Assembly (NCBI RefSeq): GCF_900277125.1
Contig: NZ_OPYN01000103.1
Coordinates: forward strand, 64 to 64,063
Reading direction: 5' to 3'
DNA: 64,000 bases
DNA from: Pseudomonas inefficax
Lineage (GTDB): Bacteria; Pseudomonadota; Gammaproteobacteria; Pseudomonadales; Pseudomonadaceae
Shown: positions 50,986 through 61,220 of the stretch, piece after piece
Layout: every line of letters begins with the position of its first letter
Numbering within the stretch: position 1 is the stretch's first letter
Program-made: the position numbers and the translations under genes
The notes under the pieces: model-generated
Databases searched by the model: none
Told to the model about the DNA's origin: nothing
The model's input: the letters and a program-made list of their open reading frames with translations, nothing else

Positions 50986-51612
50986 ATGCCCGACTACAAG
51001 CTGCATTGTTTCGCCGAATCAGGTAACGCCTACAAGGCCGCCCTGATGCTTGAGCTCACCGGCCAGGACTGGCAGCCGGTGTTCGTCGACTTCTTCAATG
51101 GCCAGACACGCGAACAAACCTGGCGCGACGAAGTGAACGAGCAGGGCGAGGTGCCGGTGCTGGAACACGCCGGCAAATCCTTCACCCAGTCTGCGCTGAT
51201 CCTCGATTACCTTGCGGAAAAAACCGGGCAGTTCGGCCCCCGCGACGAAGACGAAAAGCGCGAAATCTGGCGCTGGATGCTGTTCGACAACCACAAGTTC
51301 ACCAGTTACTACGCGGCGCTGCGCTTTCTTTTCTGCCTGAAGAAAACCGGTGAAACGGACGTGACCCGGTTCCTGCGTGAACGTGCCGTGGCGGCCTACC
51401 GTATTGTCGACGCGCACCTGGCGAAGACGCCGTTCATGGTCGGTGGCCGGCTGACTATCGCTGACCTGTCGTTGGCCGGGTATGTGTTCATGCCTGAGGA
51501 CACTGGCATTGCGTTGGCGCAGTTCACCCACATCGAGGCCTGGAAGGCGCGAATCCAGGCGTTGCCAGGGTGGAAGCACCCGTATGAGCTGATGCCCCGC
51601 GCGGCATCCTGA
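50986..51612 (+). CDS. Glutathione S-transferase family protein
   Basis: 208 residues. The N-terminal thioredoxin-like domain has the segment GEVPVLEHAGKSFTQSALILDYLAE (cis-Pro and Ser-binding). The C-terminal helical domain includes MVGGRLTIADLSLAGYVF with the GST N-capping box. The substrate is unknown. Single gene with ribosome site aaggt. Confidence 0.92.
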   Translation: MPDYKLHCFAESGNAYKAALMLELTGQDWQPVFVDFFNGQTREQTWRDEVNEQGEVPVLEHAGKSFTQSALILDYLAEKTGQFGPRDEDEKREIWRWMLFDNHKFTSYYAALRFLFCLKKTGETDVTRFLRERAVAAYRIVDAHLAKTPFMVGGRLTIADLSLAGYVFMPEDTGIALAQFTHIEAWKARIQALPGWKHPYELMPRAAS

Positions 51613-51870
51613 GCAGTCCGGCTCGCCAGGCCATGGTGCAGTGGCTTTTGGCGGGCCAGCCATTCTGATGACCGGTCGGTGACAAGCGCAGCGGCGTGGC
51701 TACGCTCAAAAATCAGGAAACATTCTGAAATATTTGGCCGGCAAGGCCCTGAAGGATCTCGTTCACCGCTGCAGATGGATGGCCGCACTGGCTAGCAGGT
51801 CGCCCCATGGGGGGCCGCAAATCACGGGGTGCGTAGTGCAACCCGGTGTTATTCCAAGCGGAGGCTCATG

Positions 51871-52404
51871 ATGCTCAGGAAATGCTTGTTGGCTTTGGCT
51901 ATCGGTGCAGTATTGTCGGCTTCGGCCGTGTTGGTGCCTGACTCCATTGGCGTTACCTCCAGCGCGTACGCGAAGGATGGTAGCGGTGGCGGTGGCGGCG
52001 GTGGTCACGGTGGAGGAGGCAGCGGCGGTGGCGGTGGCCATGGCGGCGGAGGTGGTGGTAGTGGTGGCGGTGGTGGCCATGGTGGCGGTAGTGGCGGCGG
52101 TGGTCATGGCGGTGGAGGTGGTGGTAGCGGCGGCGGTGGCTCGGGTGGTGGCCACGGCGGCAGTGGCAGCGGGCACAGTGGCGATGGTGGTGGGCATGGT
52201 GGCCCGGGTCATGATGGCCGCGGGCGCAATGGTGCTGATGATGGTGCCGACCATGAGGCTAACCACGAAGCGAATCATGAAGCCAATCACGAAGCCAACC
52301 ATGAGGCGAATCACGATGTAGGCGAGCCCCACGGGGTAGGGCATGGCGCTGATGATGGGGCTGAGCATGATGTTGGGGATGATCGCGGAGGCGAACGGAA
52401 CTAG
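51871..52404 (+). CDS. Secreted Gly/His-rich protein with five HEAN repeats
   Basis: 177 residues. The ATG at 51871 lies six bases after the ribosome site (gcggagg); another ATG at 51868 is too close. A signal peptide ends SAYA (about residue 35). The mature part is almost all Gly, Ser and His (tracts such as GGGGGHGGGGSGGGGGHG) and then five tandem HEAN units (52252-52311) and an acidic His-bearing tail. No fold was recognised. The His spacing suggests metal binding or a pliant surface protein. Homologues are unknown to me; probably an exported low-complexity protein. Confidence 0.8.
   Translation: MLRKCLLALAIGAVLSASAVLVPDSIGVTSSAYAKDGSGGGGGGGHGGGGSGGGGGHGGGGGGSGGGGGHGGGSGGGGHGGGGGGSGGGGSGGGHGGSGSGHSGDGGGHGGPGHDGRGRNGADDGADHEANHEANHEANHEANHEANHDVGEPHGVGHGADDGAEHDVGDDRGGERN
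52252..52311 (+). repeat. Tandem repeat, five copies of a four-codon unit (HEAN)
   Basis: Five units of 12 bases encode His-Glu-Ala-Asn each time, but no two units have the same DNA sequence, as they use different synonymous codons. Confidence 0.9.
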
Positions 52405-52419
52405 CAGCCTGGGTGTCTG

Positions 52420-52522
52420 TGCCGGCCCTTTCGCGGGTAAACCCGCTCCCACAGGTACCGTGCCGATATCAAGCTTGGCGCGGTCCCTGTGGGAGCGGGT
52501 TTACCCGCGAAGGGGCCAGCAC
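52420..52522. repeat. REP pair, gcgggtaaacccgctcccacagg type
   Basis: Inverted copies between the convergent Gly/His-rich and sfnR genes. Confidence 0.9.
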
Positions 52523-52536
52523 AGGTTTACAAGCCA

Positions 52537-53637
<1,101 letters not shown>

Positions 53638-53646
53638 GGGCAATCC

Positions 53647-54834
53647 TCAGGAATAGAAGGATGGGGCAGGGCGCTTGTCGTTGAGGGCCCACTCGCCGAG
53701 TTCGTGGATGCGGTAATCCACCGGGTCGTGCAGGGTTTGCGTGCGCAGGTTGCGCCAGTGCCGGTCGAAGCGCAGCGAGGCATGGGTTGCGCGTGCGCCG
53801 GTGACTTCGAACAGGCGGTTGCAGATGTCCAGGCCATGGCGGCTGGCGGCGACCTTGGCGGTGCCGATGGCCAGGGCCAGGTCGCCGCGCTCTTGCGCCG
53901 TGAGGGCGTGCTCCCTGGCCCAGGCGGCATCGAGCTGGCGTGCGGCCCGTTCGATCAGCAGGCGCACGCTCTCCAGGCCGACCCAGAACTCGCCGTAATG
54001 GCGCAGCACGTACGGGTCTTCGGCGCTGCTGGCGGCGCTGGAGCGGAACCACGGCCGGCTTTCCTTGAGCGTGTACTGGCGGGCCTCCTCGAACGCCCCC
54101 TCGGCGATGCCGAGGAACAGGTTGGCGAAGTGCAACTGGGCAATCAGCGGACGCAGGGCGGCAAACGGCGTGCTCAGGGGGCCGGGGTCGAGCAGCAGTT
54201 CGTTGTGCTCCACCCGTACCCGCTCGAAGGTGGCGCTGCCGCTGTCGGTCTGGCGCTGGCCGATGTTGTTCCAGTCGCTGTGCAGGCTGATGCCGGTGCG
54301 GCCACTGGGGATGGCGGCGATCAGCAGCTTGCCGCCGGCACGTTCGTCCACCGCCGAGGCGATGAGCATTTCCGAGTCGCTGGCGCCGGAGCAGAAGCTT
54401 TTCTTGCCGGAAAACTCGCACCAGCCATCGAAGTGCTTGACCACCGTGCGGGTGTCCAGCGGGTTCAGGGCATTGCCCCAGAACCACTGCTTGCGGGCGG
54501 TCTGCTCGAACCACGGTTGCCATTGGTCCGGGCGCGAGAACAGGCGCACGGTGGCCAGCATCAGGTGATGGAAACCGAACACGTGGGCGATGGAGCTGTC
54601 GACCCGGGCGAACTCGCGCACCACCGCGAAGGTGTCGTGCCAGCTGGCACCCTGGCCGCCGAAGGCCTGCGGAATCACCAGCGACAGCAGGCCGCTGTCA
54701 CGCAGGGCGTCGCGCTCGGCTTTTGGCGTGCCGCCGCGTTCATCGCGCTCGACGGCGGTCTGGGCAAACTGCCCGGCAAGTTCGCGGGCGATGGCCAGGG
54801 CAGGGCGTTGTGGCGTATTCACAGGTGCATTCAT
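53647..54834 (-). CDS. msuC: Acyl-CoA dehydrogenase-like monooxygenase, MsuC/SfnB family
   Basis: 395 residues of the DszC-like group: acyl-CoA dehydrogenase fold used as an FMNH2-dependent monooxygenase. Marks are GLLSLVIPQAFGGQGASWHDTF and the C-terminal DICNRLFEVTGARATH segment. In P. aeruginosa MsuC oxidises methanesulfinate to methanesulfonate; P. putida SfnB is a close relative, so the symbol is by operon context. It lies between msuE (flavin reductase) and sfnR; no msuD is present. Confidence 0.82.
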   Translation of the reverse strand: MNAPVNTPQRPALAIARELAGQFAQTAVERDERGGTPKAERDALRDSGLLSLVIPQAFGGQGASWHDTFAVVREFARVDSSIAHVFGFHHLMLATVRLFSRPDQWQPWFEQTARKQWFWGNALNPLDTRTVVKHFDGWCEFSGKKSFCSGASDSEMLIASAVDERAGGKLLIAAIPSGRTGISLHSDWNNIGQRQTDSGSATFERVRVEHNELLLDPGPLSTPFAALRPLIAQLHFANLFLGIAEGAFEEARQYTLKESRPWFRSSAASSAEDPYVLRHYGEFWVGLESVRLLIERAARQLDAAWAREHALTAQERGDLALAIGTAKVAASRHGLDICNRLFEVTGARATHASLRFDRHWRNLRTQTLHDPVDYRIHELGEWALNDKRPAPSFYS

Positions 54835-54843
54835 GGCCGCTCC

Positions 54844-55404
54844 TCAGGCGCTCTTGCGCAGCGCATGATGGGCGCCGAACAGCGGCACGGCGCGCTCGGC
54901 GGCCAGGCGGATACGGGCGGCAAGGGCTGCGCTGGAAACACGGTAGTCGGCCATTTCCGCCTGGCTGGCGAACACGCCGATGGGCAGGGTCAGGGCTTGC
55001 AGGAAGCTGAACAGTGGACGCAGCTGGTGGTCGAGCACCAGCGCGTGGCGCTCGCTGCCGCCGGTGGCGGCCAGCAGCACTGGAGTGTCGACCAGGGCGT
55101 CCTGGCCGATCAGGTCGAACAGGTGCTTGAAGTGGCCGGTGAAGCTGCCGCGGTACACCGGCGTGGTCACCACCAGCAGGTCGGCTTTTTCCACCAGGCG
55201 CAGTTGCTGTTCGACGGCCTCGGGCAGTTCGCTGCGCCACAGGGCGCTACCCAGCGGGCGGGCGATCTCGCCCAGCTCGATCAGGTGCGGCTTGATGTGC
55301 AGGTGCTGGGCCAGTTCGGCGACGATCGCCTCGGTCAGGGCCAAGGTGCGCGAAGGGCGGGCAGTGCCGCCAGACAGGGCTACGACGTTCAGTGGGGTGC
55401 TCAT
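54844..55404 (-). CDS. msuE: NADH-dependent FMN reductase MsuE
   Basis: 186 residues, the length of MsuE. It begins MSTPLNVVALSGGTARPSRTLAL, a flavodoxin-like FMN-binding loop, and has LLVVTTPVYRGSFTGHFKHLFDLI and LLAATGGSERHALVLDHQLRPLF. It supplies FMNH2 to the monooxygenases of sulfonate use. First gene of the operon; a sigma-54-type promoter lies about 45 bases upstream. Confidence 0.92.
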   Translation of the reverse strand: MSTPLNVVALSGGTARPSRTLALTEAIVAELAQHLHIKPHLIELGEIARPLGSALWRSELPEAVEQQLRLVEKADLLVVTTPVYRGSFTGHFKHLFDLIGQDALVDTPVLLAATGGSERHALVLDHQLRPLFSFLQALTLPIGVFASQAEMADYRVSSAALAARIRLAAERAVPLFGAHHALRKSA

Positions 55405-55445
55405 GGGCAGGTCTCCGGTTCGGGTTGAGCGGGGGACTTTGCTTG

Positions 55446-55461
55446 AGCAATCGTCGTGCCG
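55446..55461 (-). promoter_or_regulatory. Sigma-54 promoter of msuE
   Basis: On the minus strand the sequence CGGCACGACGATTGCT matches the sigma-54 consensus TGGCACG-N4-TTGCW with one change. The invariant GG and GC are ten bases apart, the exact spacing. The predicted start is about 30 bases before the msuE ATG. The 55405-55801 gap otherwise holds AT-rich sequence (55480-55660) and the REP pair at 55673. Confidence 0.75.
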
Positions 55462-55672
55462 AGATTGAATGTTCTTTTATATCAACTGGTTAGCGCATTT
55501 TGATGGTTGCGGCGCTGTTGCCGTGTGGGCGTTGCCTGTTGATCGTGTGTTGCGCTGCAGACAGTTGGCCAGGTGTTGGCGGCTGTGCAGTTAGGATATT
55601 TATAGAGGGTCAGGGAGTGGTTAAAAAGGAATAAGATCTTATATTCTTATGCTTTATTTTTATTTCGATGTC

Positions 55673-55795
55673 CTGGGGCCGCTTCGCGCCCCATCGCGAC
55701 ACAAGGCCGCTCCCACAGGATTTGCGCTGCCTGCTACGCAACACTGAACTTGTGGGAGCGGCCTTGCGTCGCGAAAGGGCTGCGAAGCGGCCCCA
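55673..55795. repeat. REP pair, ggagcggccttgcgtcgcg type
   Basis: Inverted copies (ccatcgcgacacaaggccgctcccacagg and tgtgggagcggccttgcgtcgcg) between the msuE upstream region and the mrdA stop. Confidence 0.9.
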
Positions 55796-55801
55796 CAAAT
55801 C

Positions 55802-57697
55802 TCAAGTGTGCGGCACGCTCCGAGGCACTACCCCACCCGCAAACTGCGGCTTCAGATGCCCCTGCTCATCCAGCAGATAGGCATCCATCACCTCCCGCAC
55901 CACCGGCCCTGCCACCCGCCCGCCAGCTTCACCGTTCTCGATCATCACCGCCACCACCACACTCGGGTGATCAGCCGGGGCAAAGCCGACGAACAGGGCA
56001 TTGTCGCGGTGCCGCTCCAACGTCTTGTTGCGGTTGTAGCGTTCGCCCTGCTTGATCGCCACCACCTGCGCGGTGCCGCTCTTGCCGGCAATCCGGTACT
56101 GCGCACCAGCCGCGGCAGCGCGGGCGATGCCGCGCGGGTCGTGCATGACCATCTGCATGCCCTGGCTGACCTGGTCCCAGGCGTGCCTGTCGTGCAGCAC
56201 GATATCGGGCATCGGGTTGGGGTCTACCGGTGCATCGCCGCCCACGGTCATGGCCAGGTGCGGGCGGTGCCACACGCCCTTGCTCGCCAGCAAGCTGGTG
56301 GCCTGGGCCAGCTGCAGCGGGGTTACCTGCATGTAGCCCTGGCCGATGCCCAGGATCAGCGTCTCGCCCGGGAACCAGGCCTGGCGCCGGGTGGCGCGCT
56401 TCCACTCGGCCGACGGCATCAGCCCGGACGCCTCCTCGAACATGTCCAGCGAGACCTTCTGGCCCAGGCCGAACTCGGCCATGTAGTCGTGCAGGCGGTC
56501 GATGCCGAGCTTGTGCGCCAGGTCGTAGAAGTAGGTGTCGTTGGAACGCATGATGGCGGTGTACATATCCACCCAGCCATCGCCGCTGCGGTTCCAGTTG
56601 CGGTACTTGTGGTCGTAGTTGGGCAGCTCGTAGTAGCCGGGGTCGAACACCCGGCTGCCCGGGGTGATCACGCCGCTGTCGAGGCCGGCGATGGCCACCT
56701 CCGGCTTCACCGTCGAACCGGGGGCATACAGGCCGCGCAGCACCCGGTTGAACAGCGGGCGGTCGATGGAATCGCGCAGGGCGGCGTACTGTTTGAAGCT
56801 GATGCCCTTGACGAACAGGTTGGGGTCGAAGCTGGGGTTGCTGACCATCGCCAGCACATCGCCATTGGCTGGGTCGAGCACCACCACCGAGCCGCGGCGG
56901 TCGCCCAGGGCCTTTTCCGCGGCCAGTTGCAGCTGGGCGTCCAGGGTCAGGACGATGTCTTGGCCCGGGGTCGGGGCCTTGTGGTCGAGCACGCGCATCA
57001 CTCGGCCCTGGGCGTTGGTCTCGACCTCCTCGTAGCCCACGTGGCCATGCAGTTGGCTTTCATAGAAGTGCTCGATGCCAGTCTTGCCGATCGACTGCGT
57101 GCCCCGGTATTCGGTGCTGTCGAGGGTCCTGGCCTCTTTCTCGTTGATGCGCCCCACATAGCCCACCGAGTGGGCGAAATGCTCGGCCAGCGGGTACTCG
57201 CGGATGAACTGCGGTTCCACCTCCAGGCCTGGCAGGCGGAACTGGTTCACCGCCACCAGGGCTATCTGCTCCTCGCTCAGGCCGACCATCAGAGTCACCG
57301 GCTCGAACGGCTTGCGGCCACGGCGCAGATCCTTGTCGAACTGCTTGCGGTCGTCCTCGGTCAGGCTCAGCACCTGGGCCAGCGTGTCGAGCACCTTGGC
57401 CGTGTCGCCGCCGGCCCGCTCGCGGGTCATGGTCAGGTCGAAACTGGGCTTGTTGTCGGCCAGCACCACGCCGTTGCGGTCGTAGATCAGCCCGCGCTCG
57501 GGGGCGATGGGCAGCACGTGCACGCGGTTGTTTTCCGATACGGCGGTCTGCTGGTCGTGCTGCAGCACCTGCAGCACATAGAGCCGGCCCACCAGCACGG
57601 CACACAGGCTGAAGACCAGGGCGGCGCAGGCCAGAAGCCGGCGGTTGACCAGGTGCTTTTCCTTTTCGTGGTCCTTGAGTGGGATGGGTTGCGGCAT
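55802..57697 (-). CDS. mrdA: Penicillin-binding protein 2 (peptidoglycan transpeptidase)
   Basis: 631 residues with one N-terminal membrane helix (about 20-42). The PBP dimer domain is followed by the transpeptidase domain with STVK at 328-331 (nucleophile Ser328), SND at 385-387 and KSGT at 539-542. PBP2 builds side-wall peptidoglycan with RodA. The gene stands alone, without rodA or rlpA neighbours, so this is probably the extra mrdA copy known in P. putida rather than the one in the rod cluster. ATG 57697; upstream frame is REP-derived. Confidence 0.94.
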   Translation of the reverse strand: MPQPIPLKDHEKEKHLVNRRLLACAALVFSLCAVLVGRLYVLQVLQHDQQTAVSENNRVHVLPIAPERGLIYDRNGVVLADNKPSFDLTMTRERAGGDTAKVLDTLAQVLSLTEDDRKQFDKDLRRGRKPFEPVTLMVGLSEEQIALVAVNQFRLPGLEVEPQFIREYPLAEHFAHSVGYVGRINEKEARTLDSTEYRGTQSIGKTGIEHFYESQLHGHVGYEEVETNAQGRVMRVLDHKAPTPGQDIVLTLDAQLQLAAEKALGDRRGSVVVLDPANGDVLAMVSNPSFDPNLFVKGISFKQYAALRDSIDRPLFNRVLRGLYAPGSTVKPEVAIAGLDSGVITPGSRVFDPGYYELPNYDHKYRNWNRSGDGWVDMYTAIMRSNDTYFYDLAHKLGIDRLHDYMAEFGLGQKVSLDMFEEASGLMPSAEWKRATRRQAWFPGETLILGIGQGYMQVTPLQLAQATSLLASKGVWHRPHLAMTVGGDAPVDPNPMPDIVLHDRHAWDQVSQGMQMVMHDPRGIARAAAAGAQYRIAGKSGTAQVVAIKQGERYNRNKTLERHRDNALFVGFAPADHPSVVVAVMIENGEAGGRVAGPVVREVMDAYLLDEQGHLKPQFAGGVVPRSVPHT

Positions 57698-57726
57698 TGG
57701 TGACTCTGTCCTGAGGGTAGCAGTGC

Positions 57727-57822
57727 CTGTAGGAGCAGCCTTGTGCTGCGAAGCGGGCGGCAGCACCCTAGTAGTTCTGCAGGCCATGATGGCCCATTCG
57801 CAGCACAAGGCTGCTCCTACAG
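57727..57822. repeat. REP pair, gtaggagcagccttgtgctgcg type
   Basis: Inverted copies upstream of mrdA, the same version as at 18917. It is part of the 395-base gap between the divergent mrdA and ABC transporter genes; the remaining 57823-58092 shows no gene or clear motif to me, so any promoters there were not resolved. Confidence 0.9.
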
Positions 57823-58092
57823 GTGACGCGGTGGTTGTACGTGCGCGATCGGGCCGCGGATGCTACGCAACCCGTACCGTACCCTCAAGACGAGTGCCGG
57901 CTGGCGATAGGCTGGTATTGGCTGTGTGCCCCGTGCTCAGGGCGCTTGCCAGCAAAATGAAGATTTGTTCATGGCGGCGGCGTGGTGATGGAATTTGCTG
58001 ATGGACCGATGCAAGTTGAGTCCACGAGCACGCCTATGTCGCCATTAACCTGCTATTCCTAAGAAAACACCTGAACCCACCAAGGCCCGTCG

Positions 58093-58761
58093 ATGCTGGT
58101 CATCGAGCAACTGCACAAATCATTCCCCACCCCCCAGGGCCCGCTCCCCGTGCTGCAGGGCGTCGACCTGCGCCTGGCGCGCGGCAGCAGCCTGGCGCTG
58201 ATGGGCGAGTCGGGCAGCGGCAAGAGTACCTTGCTGCACCTGGTGGCCGGCCTGGACCGCGCGGACAGTGGCCGCATCCTGATCGACGACACCCCGCTCG
58301 ACAGCCGTTCCGAGGCGTCGCTGGCGTTGTGGCGGCGGGAGGGCGTAGGCCTGGTGTTCCAGCAGTACAACCTGATCAGCAGCCTGGACGTGGGGGCCAA
58401 TCTCGCGTTCCAGGCCCGGCTGGCCGGTCGTCATGATCCCGATTGGCTGGCCTACCTGGCGCAGCGCCTGGGTTTGGCGGATTTGCTGGTGCGTTACCCG
58501 GAGCAATTGTCTGGCGGCCAGCAACAGCGGGTTGCCATCGGCCGCGCCCTGGCCGGGCGCCCGGCCTGGTTGCTGGCCGACGAACCTACTGGCAGCCTCG
58601 ATGAAGCCAGCAGCGACGAGGTATTGAGCCTGCTGTTGCAACTGGTCGCCGAGGCTGGCAGTGGGGTGCTGATGGTGACCCACAGCCCGCGGCTGGCGGC
58701 GCGCTTGCAACAACGGTGTTACCTGCAGGCCGGCCGCGTTCGGCCCGAGCCGGGCGGATGA
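58093..58761 (+). CDS. ABC transporter ATP-binding protein (LolD/MacB type)
   Basis: 222 residues. Walker A is GESGSGKST, the signature LSGGQQQR, Walker B LLADEPTGSLD, and the switch His lies in VMVTHSPRLA. The type powers export or extraction of lipoproteins and similar molecules from the inner membrane by a mechanotransmission mechanism. Overlaps the permease gene by four bases. Confidence 0.93.
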   Translation: MLVIEQLHKSFPTPQGPLPVLQGVDLRLARGSSLALMGESGSGKSTLLHLVAGLDRADSGRILIDDTPLDSRSEASLALWRREGVGLVFQQYNLISSLDVGANLAFQARLAGRHDPDWLAYLAQRLGLADLLVRYPEQLSGGQQQRVAIGRALAGRPAWLLADEPTGSLDEASSDEVLSLLLQLVAEAGSGVLMVTHSPRLAARLQQRCYLQAGRVRPEPGG

Positions 58762-61220
58762 GACTTCTATCGCTGGCCCTGCTGGTGCTGCTCAGCCACT
58801 GGCGGCGCCATCGCGTGCAGTTTTTCAGCATCTTTACCGGCCTGTGGCTGGCCACGGCGTTGTGGACCGGCGTGCAGGCGCTGAACAGCCAGGCACGCAG
58901 CGACTATGCCCGGGCCAGCGCGGTGCTGGCCGGGCCGCTGCAGGCGCAACTGGTGCCGCGCCGTGGCGAGCGCTTCGACCAGGCGCTGTACGTGCAGTTG
59001 CGCAGGCTGGGCTGGGCGGTGACGCCGGTACTGGAAGGGCGCTTGCGCTTCGCTGGTGAGCCGGTGCGCAGCGTGCGCCTGATCGGCATCGAGCCGTTGA
59101 GCCTGCCGCCGGCCAGCAGCATCGCCGGTGTGCAGCCCCGAACGTTCGATCTGCAGGCCTTCATCGGCATGCCCGGGCAAGCCTGGGTCGGGCCGGACAC
59201 CTTGCGCCAGCTGCATGCAGAGCCCGGGGCGTCAGTACGCGACAGCGAAGGGCAGCTGCTGCCGCCGTTGGTTCTACAACCAGCGCTGGCGCCGGGGGTG
59301 ATCGTGGTCGATATCGGCCATGCCCAGGCGTTGCTGCATGCACCCGGGCAGTTGTCGCGCTTGCTGTTGGCCGCCACGCCGGGGCAGTTGCCCGCAGATA
59401 TCGCGCCGTACCTTGAGCTGCAACCCCGGCAGGACGATGGTGGCTTGCAGCGCCTGACCGACAGCTTCCACCTCAACCTGACCGCCCTGGGCCTGCTGGC
59501 GTTCGTCGTCGGCCTGTTCATTGCCCATGCTGCAATTGGTTTGGCACTGGAACAGCGGCGCGGCCTGATCCGCAACCTGCGCGCCTGTGGCATCGGCCTG
59601 CAAACCCTGCTGTGGGCCTTGGTGCTGGAACTGGGGTTGTTCGCGGTGCTGGGCGGTCTGGCCGGCGTGGCCAGTGGTTACGGGCTGGCCGCGTGGATGC
59701 TGCCTGATGTGGCCGCCAGCTTGCGCGGGCTGTATGGCGCCCAGGTCGCCGGGGCGCTGAGCCTGCCCGCAGGGTGGTGGCTGATGGGCGTGCTGGTGAG
59801 CGTGCTGGGGGCGCTGCTGGCGGGTTTGGGCAGTGTACTGCGTGCGGCGCGGTTGCCGTTGCTGGCGCTGGCACAACCTCAGGCGTGGCGGTTGGCGCAG
59901 GGGCCCTGGTTGCGGCGCCAGGCCCTGGTGGCCGGCTTGTTGCTTTTGCTGGCCTTGGGTTGTGGCGTGCTCGGCGATAGCCTGCCCAGCGCTTTCGCCA
60001 TGCTGGCCGCGCTGCTGCTGGCGGCGGCGCTGCTGCTGCCAGCCTTGCTCGACCGGGTGCTGGCCTGGCTGGCGCGCCATTGTCGGCGGCCCTTGTCGCA
60101 ATGGTTCGTCGCCGACAGCCGCCAGCAACTGCCCGCCCTGAGCCTGGCGTTGATGGCACTGTTGCTGGCGCTGGCCGCCAGTGTCGGGGTGGGCAGCATG
60201 ACCGAGGGCTTTCGCAAGACTTTCGTCGGCTGGCTTGACCTGCGCCTGTCCGCCGACCTGTATGTCACGCCAAGGGATACCGCCCAGGGCTTGAAGATAG
60301 CCGAGTGGCTCGGGCAGCAACCTTCGGTGGGTGTGGTACTGCCCGGCTGGCGTGTGGAAACACAGCTGCAGGGCTGGCCGGTGCAGGTCCAGGGCATTGT
60401 CGATCATCCCGTCTATCGCACCCGCTGGCCATTGCTGGCGCAGCAAAAGCAGGCCTGGCAGCAACTGGCCGCCGGGCAAGCCGTAATGGTCAGTGAACAG
60501 CTGGCCAGGCGACTGAAGCTGCAATTGGGCGATCACCTGAAGCTATCCGCAGACACTTCGCCAGCCCTGAGCGTTGTGGGCATCTATGCCGATTACGGCA
60601 ACCCCAAAGGGCACATGCTGGTCAATGCTGGTTGGCTGCGCGCGCACTGGCCACAGGCAACCCTCACCGGGCTGAGTGTCGATCTGGCGGCCGATCAGGT
60701 GTCGGCGCTCAAGGCTGCATTGCATCAGCGCTTCGCCCTGGACGAGGGCCGCGTGGTCGAGCAGGCGCGTCTCAAACGCTGGTCCACCGATGTGTTCAAC
60801 CGCACCTTCGCCGCCACTGCCGCGCTCAACAGCCTCACCCTTGGCGTGGCAGGCGTGGCACTGTTCATCAACCTGCTGACCCTGGCCCAGACCCGCCTGG
60901 GCCAGTTGGCGCCGCTGTGGGCACTGGGCGTGCGGCGCATGCACCTGGTGTGGCTGAGCCTCGGGCAGACACTGCTGCTGAGCAGCCTTACCGTGCTGCT
61001 GGCGATTCCGCTGGGTATCCTGCTGGCCTGGTGCCTGGTAGCGGTGGTGAACGTGCAGACATTCGGCTGGCGTTTGCCGCTCCATGTGTTCCCTGCGCAA
61101 CTGCTGCAACTGGCCTTACTGGGCATGCTTACCAGCCTGTTGGCCAGCGCCTGGCCACTGTGGCAACTGGCGCGTCGCCAGCCGCGCGAACTGTTGAGGC
61201 CGTTTGCCGATGAAACCTAG
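58758..61220 (+). CDS. ABC transporter permease (FtsX/MacB-like, large)
   Basis: 820 residues from ATG 58758. It has two FtsX-type blocks: helix ~20-42 then a large periplasmic part, a helix group ~240-420, a second periplasmic part, and a final three-helix set ~690-810. This doubled pattern is that of the AttF/AttG-type permeases that act with a lipocalin-like AttH protein. The last bases overlap the start of the lipoprotein gene at 61210. The transported substance is unknown. Confidence 0.9.
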   Translation: MRLLSLALLVLLSHWRRHRVQFFSIFTGLWLATALWTGVQALNSQARSDYARASAVLAGPLQAQLVPRRGERFDQALYVQLRRLGWAVTPVLEGRLRFAGEPVRSVRLIGIEPLSLPPASSIAGVQPRTFDLQAFIGMPGQAWVGPDTLRQLHAEPGASVRDSEGQLLPPLVLQPALAPGVIVVDIGHAQALLHAPGQLSRLLLAATPGQLPADIAPYLELQPRQDDGGLQRLTDSFHLNLTALGLLAFVVGLFIAHAAIGLALEQRRGLIRNLRACGIGLQTLLWALVLELGLFAVLGGLAGVASGYGLAAWMLPDVAASLRGLYGAQVAGALSLPAGWWLMGVLVSVLGALLAGLGSVLRAARLPLLALAQPQAWRLAQGPWLRRQALVAGLLLLLALGCGVLGDSLPSAFAMLAALLLAAALLLPALLDRVLAWLARHCRRPLSQWFVADSRQQLPALSLALMALLLALAASVGVGSMTEGFRKTFVGWLDLRLSADLYVTPRDTAQGLKIAEWLGQQPSVGVVLPGWRVETQLQGWPVQVQGIVDHPVYRTRWPLLAQQKQAWQQLAAGQAVMVSEQLARRLKLQLGDHLKLSADTSPALSVVGIYADYGNPKGHMLVNAGWLRAHWPQATLTGLSVDLAADQVSALKAALHQRFALDEGRVVEQARLKRWSTDVFNRTFAATAALNSLTLGVAGVALFINLLTLAQTRLGQLAPLWALGVRRMHLVWLSLGQTLLLSSLTVLLAIPLGILLAWCLVAVVNVQTFGWRLPLHVFPAQLLQLALLGMLTSLLASAWPLWQLARRQPRELLRPFADET

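Noticed and set aside
52252..52311. Possible DNA-level direct repeat array
   Set aside because: The units differ in DNA and agree only in protein, so it is a coding repeat.
51905..52321. Val/Ala/Met-rich frame inside the Gly/His-rich gene
   Set aside because: It is a frame-shifted reading of the same low-complexity DNA, with no signal peptide and no ribosome site.
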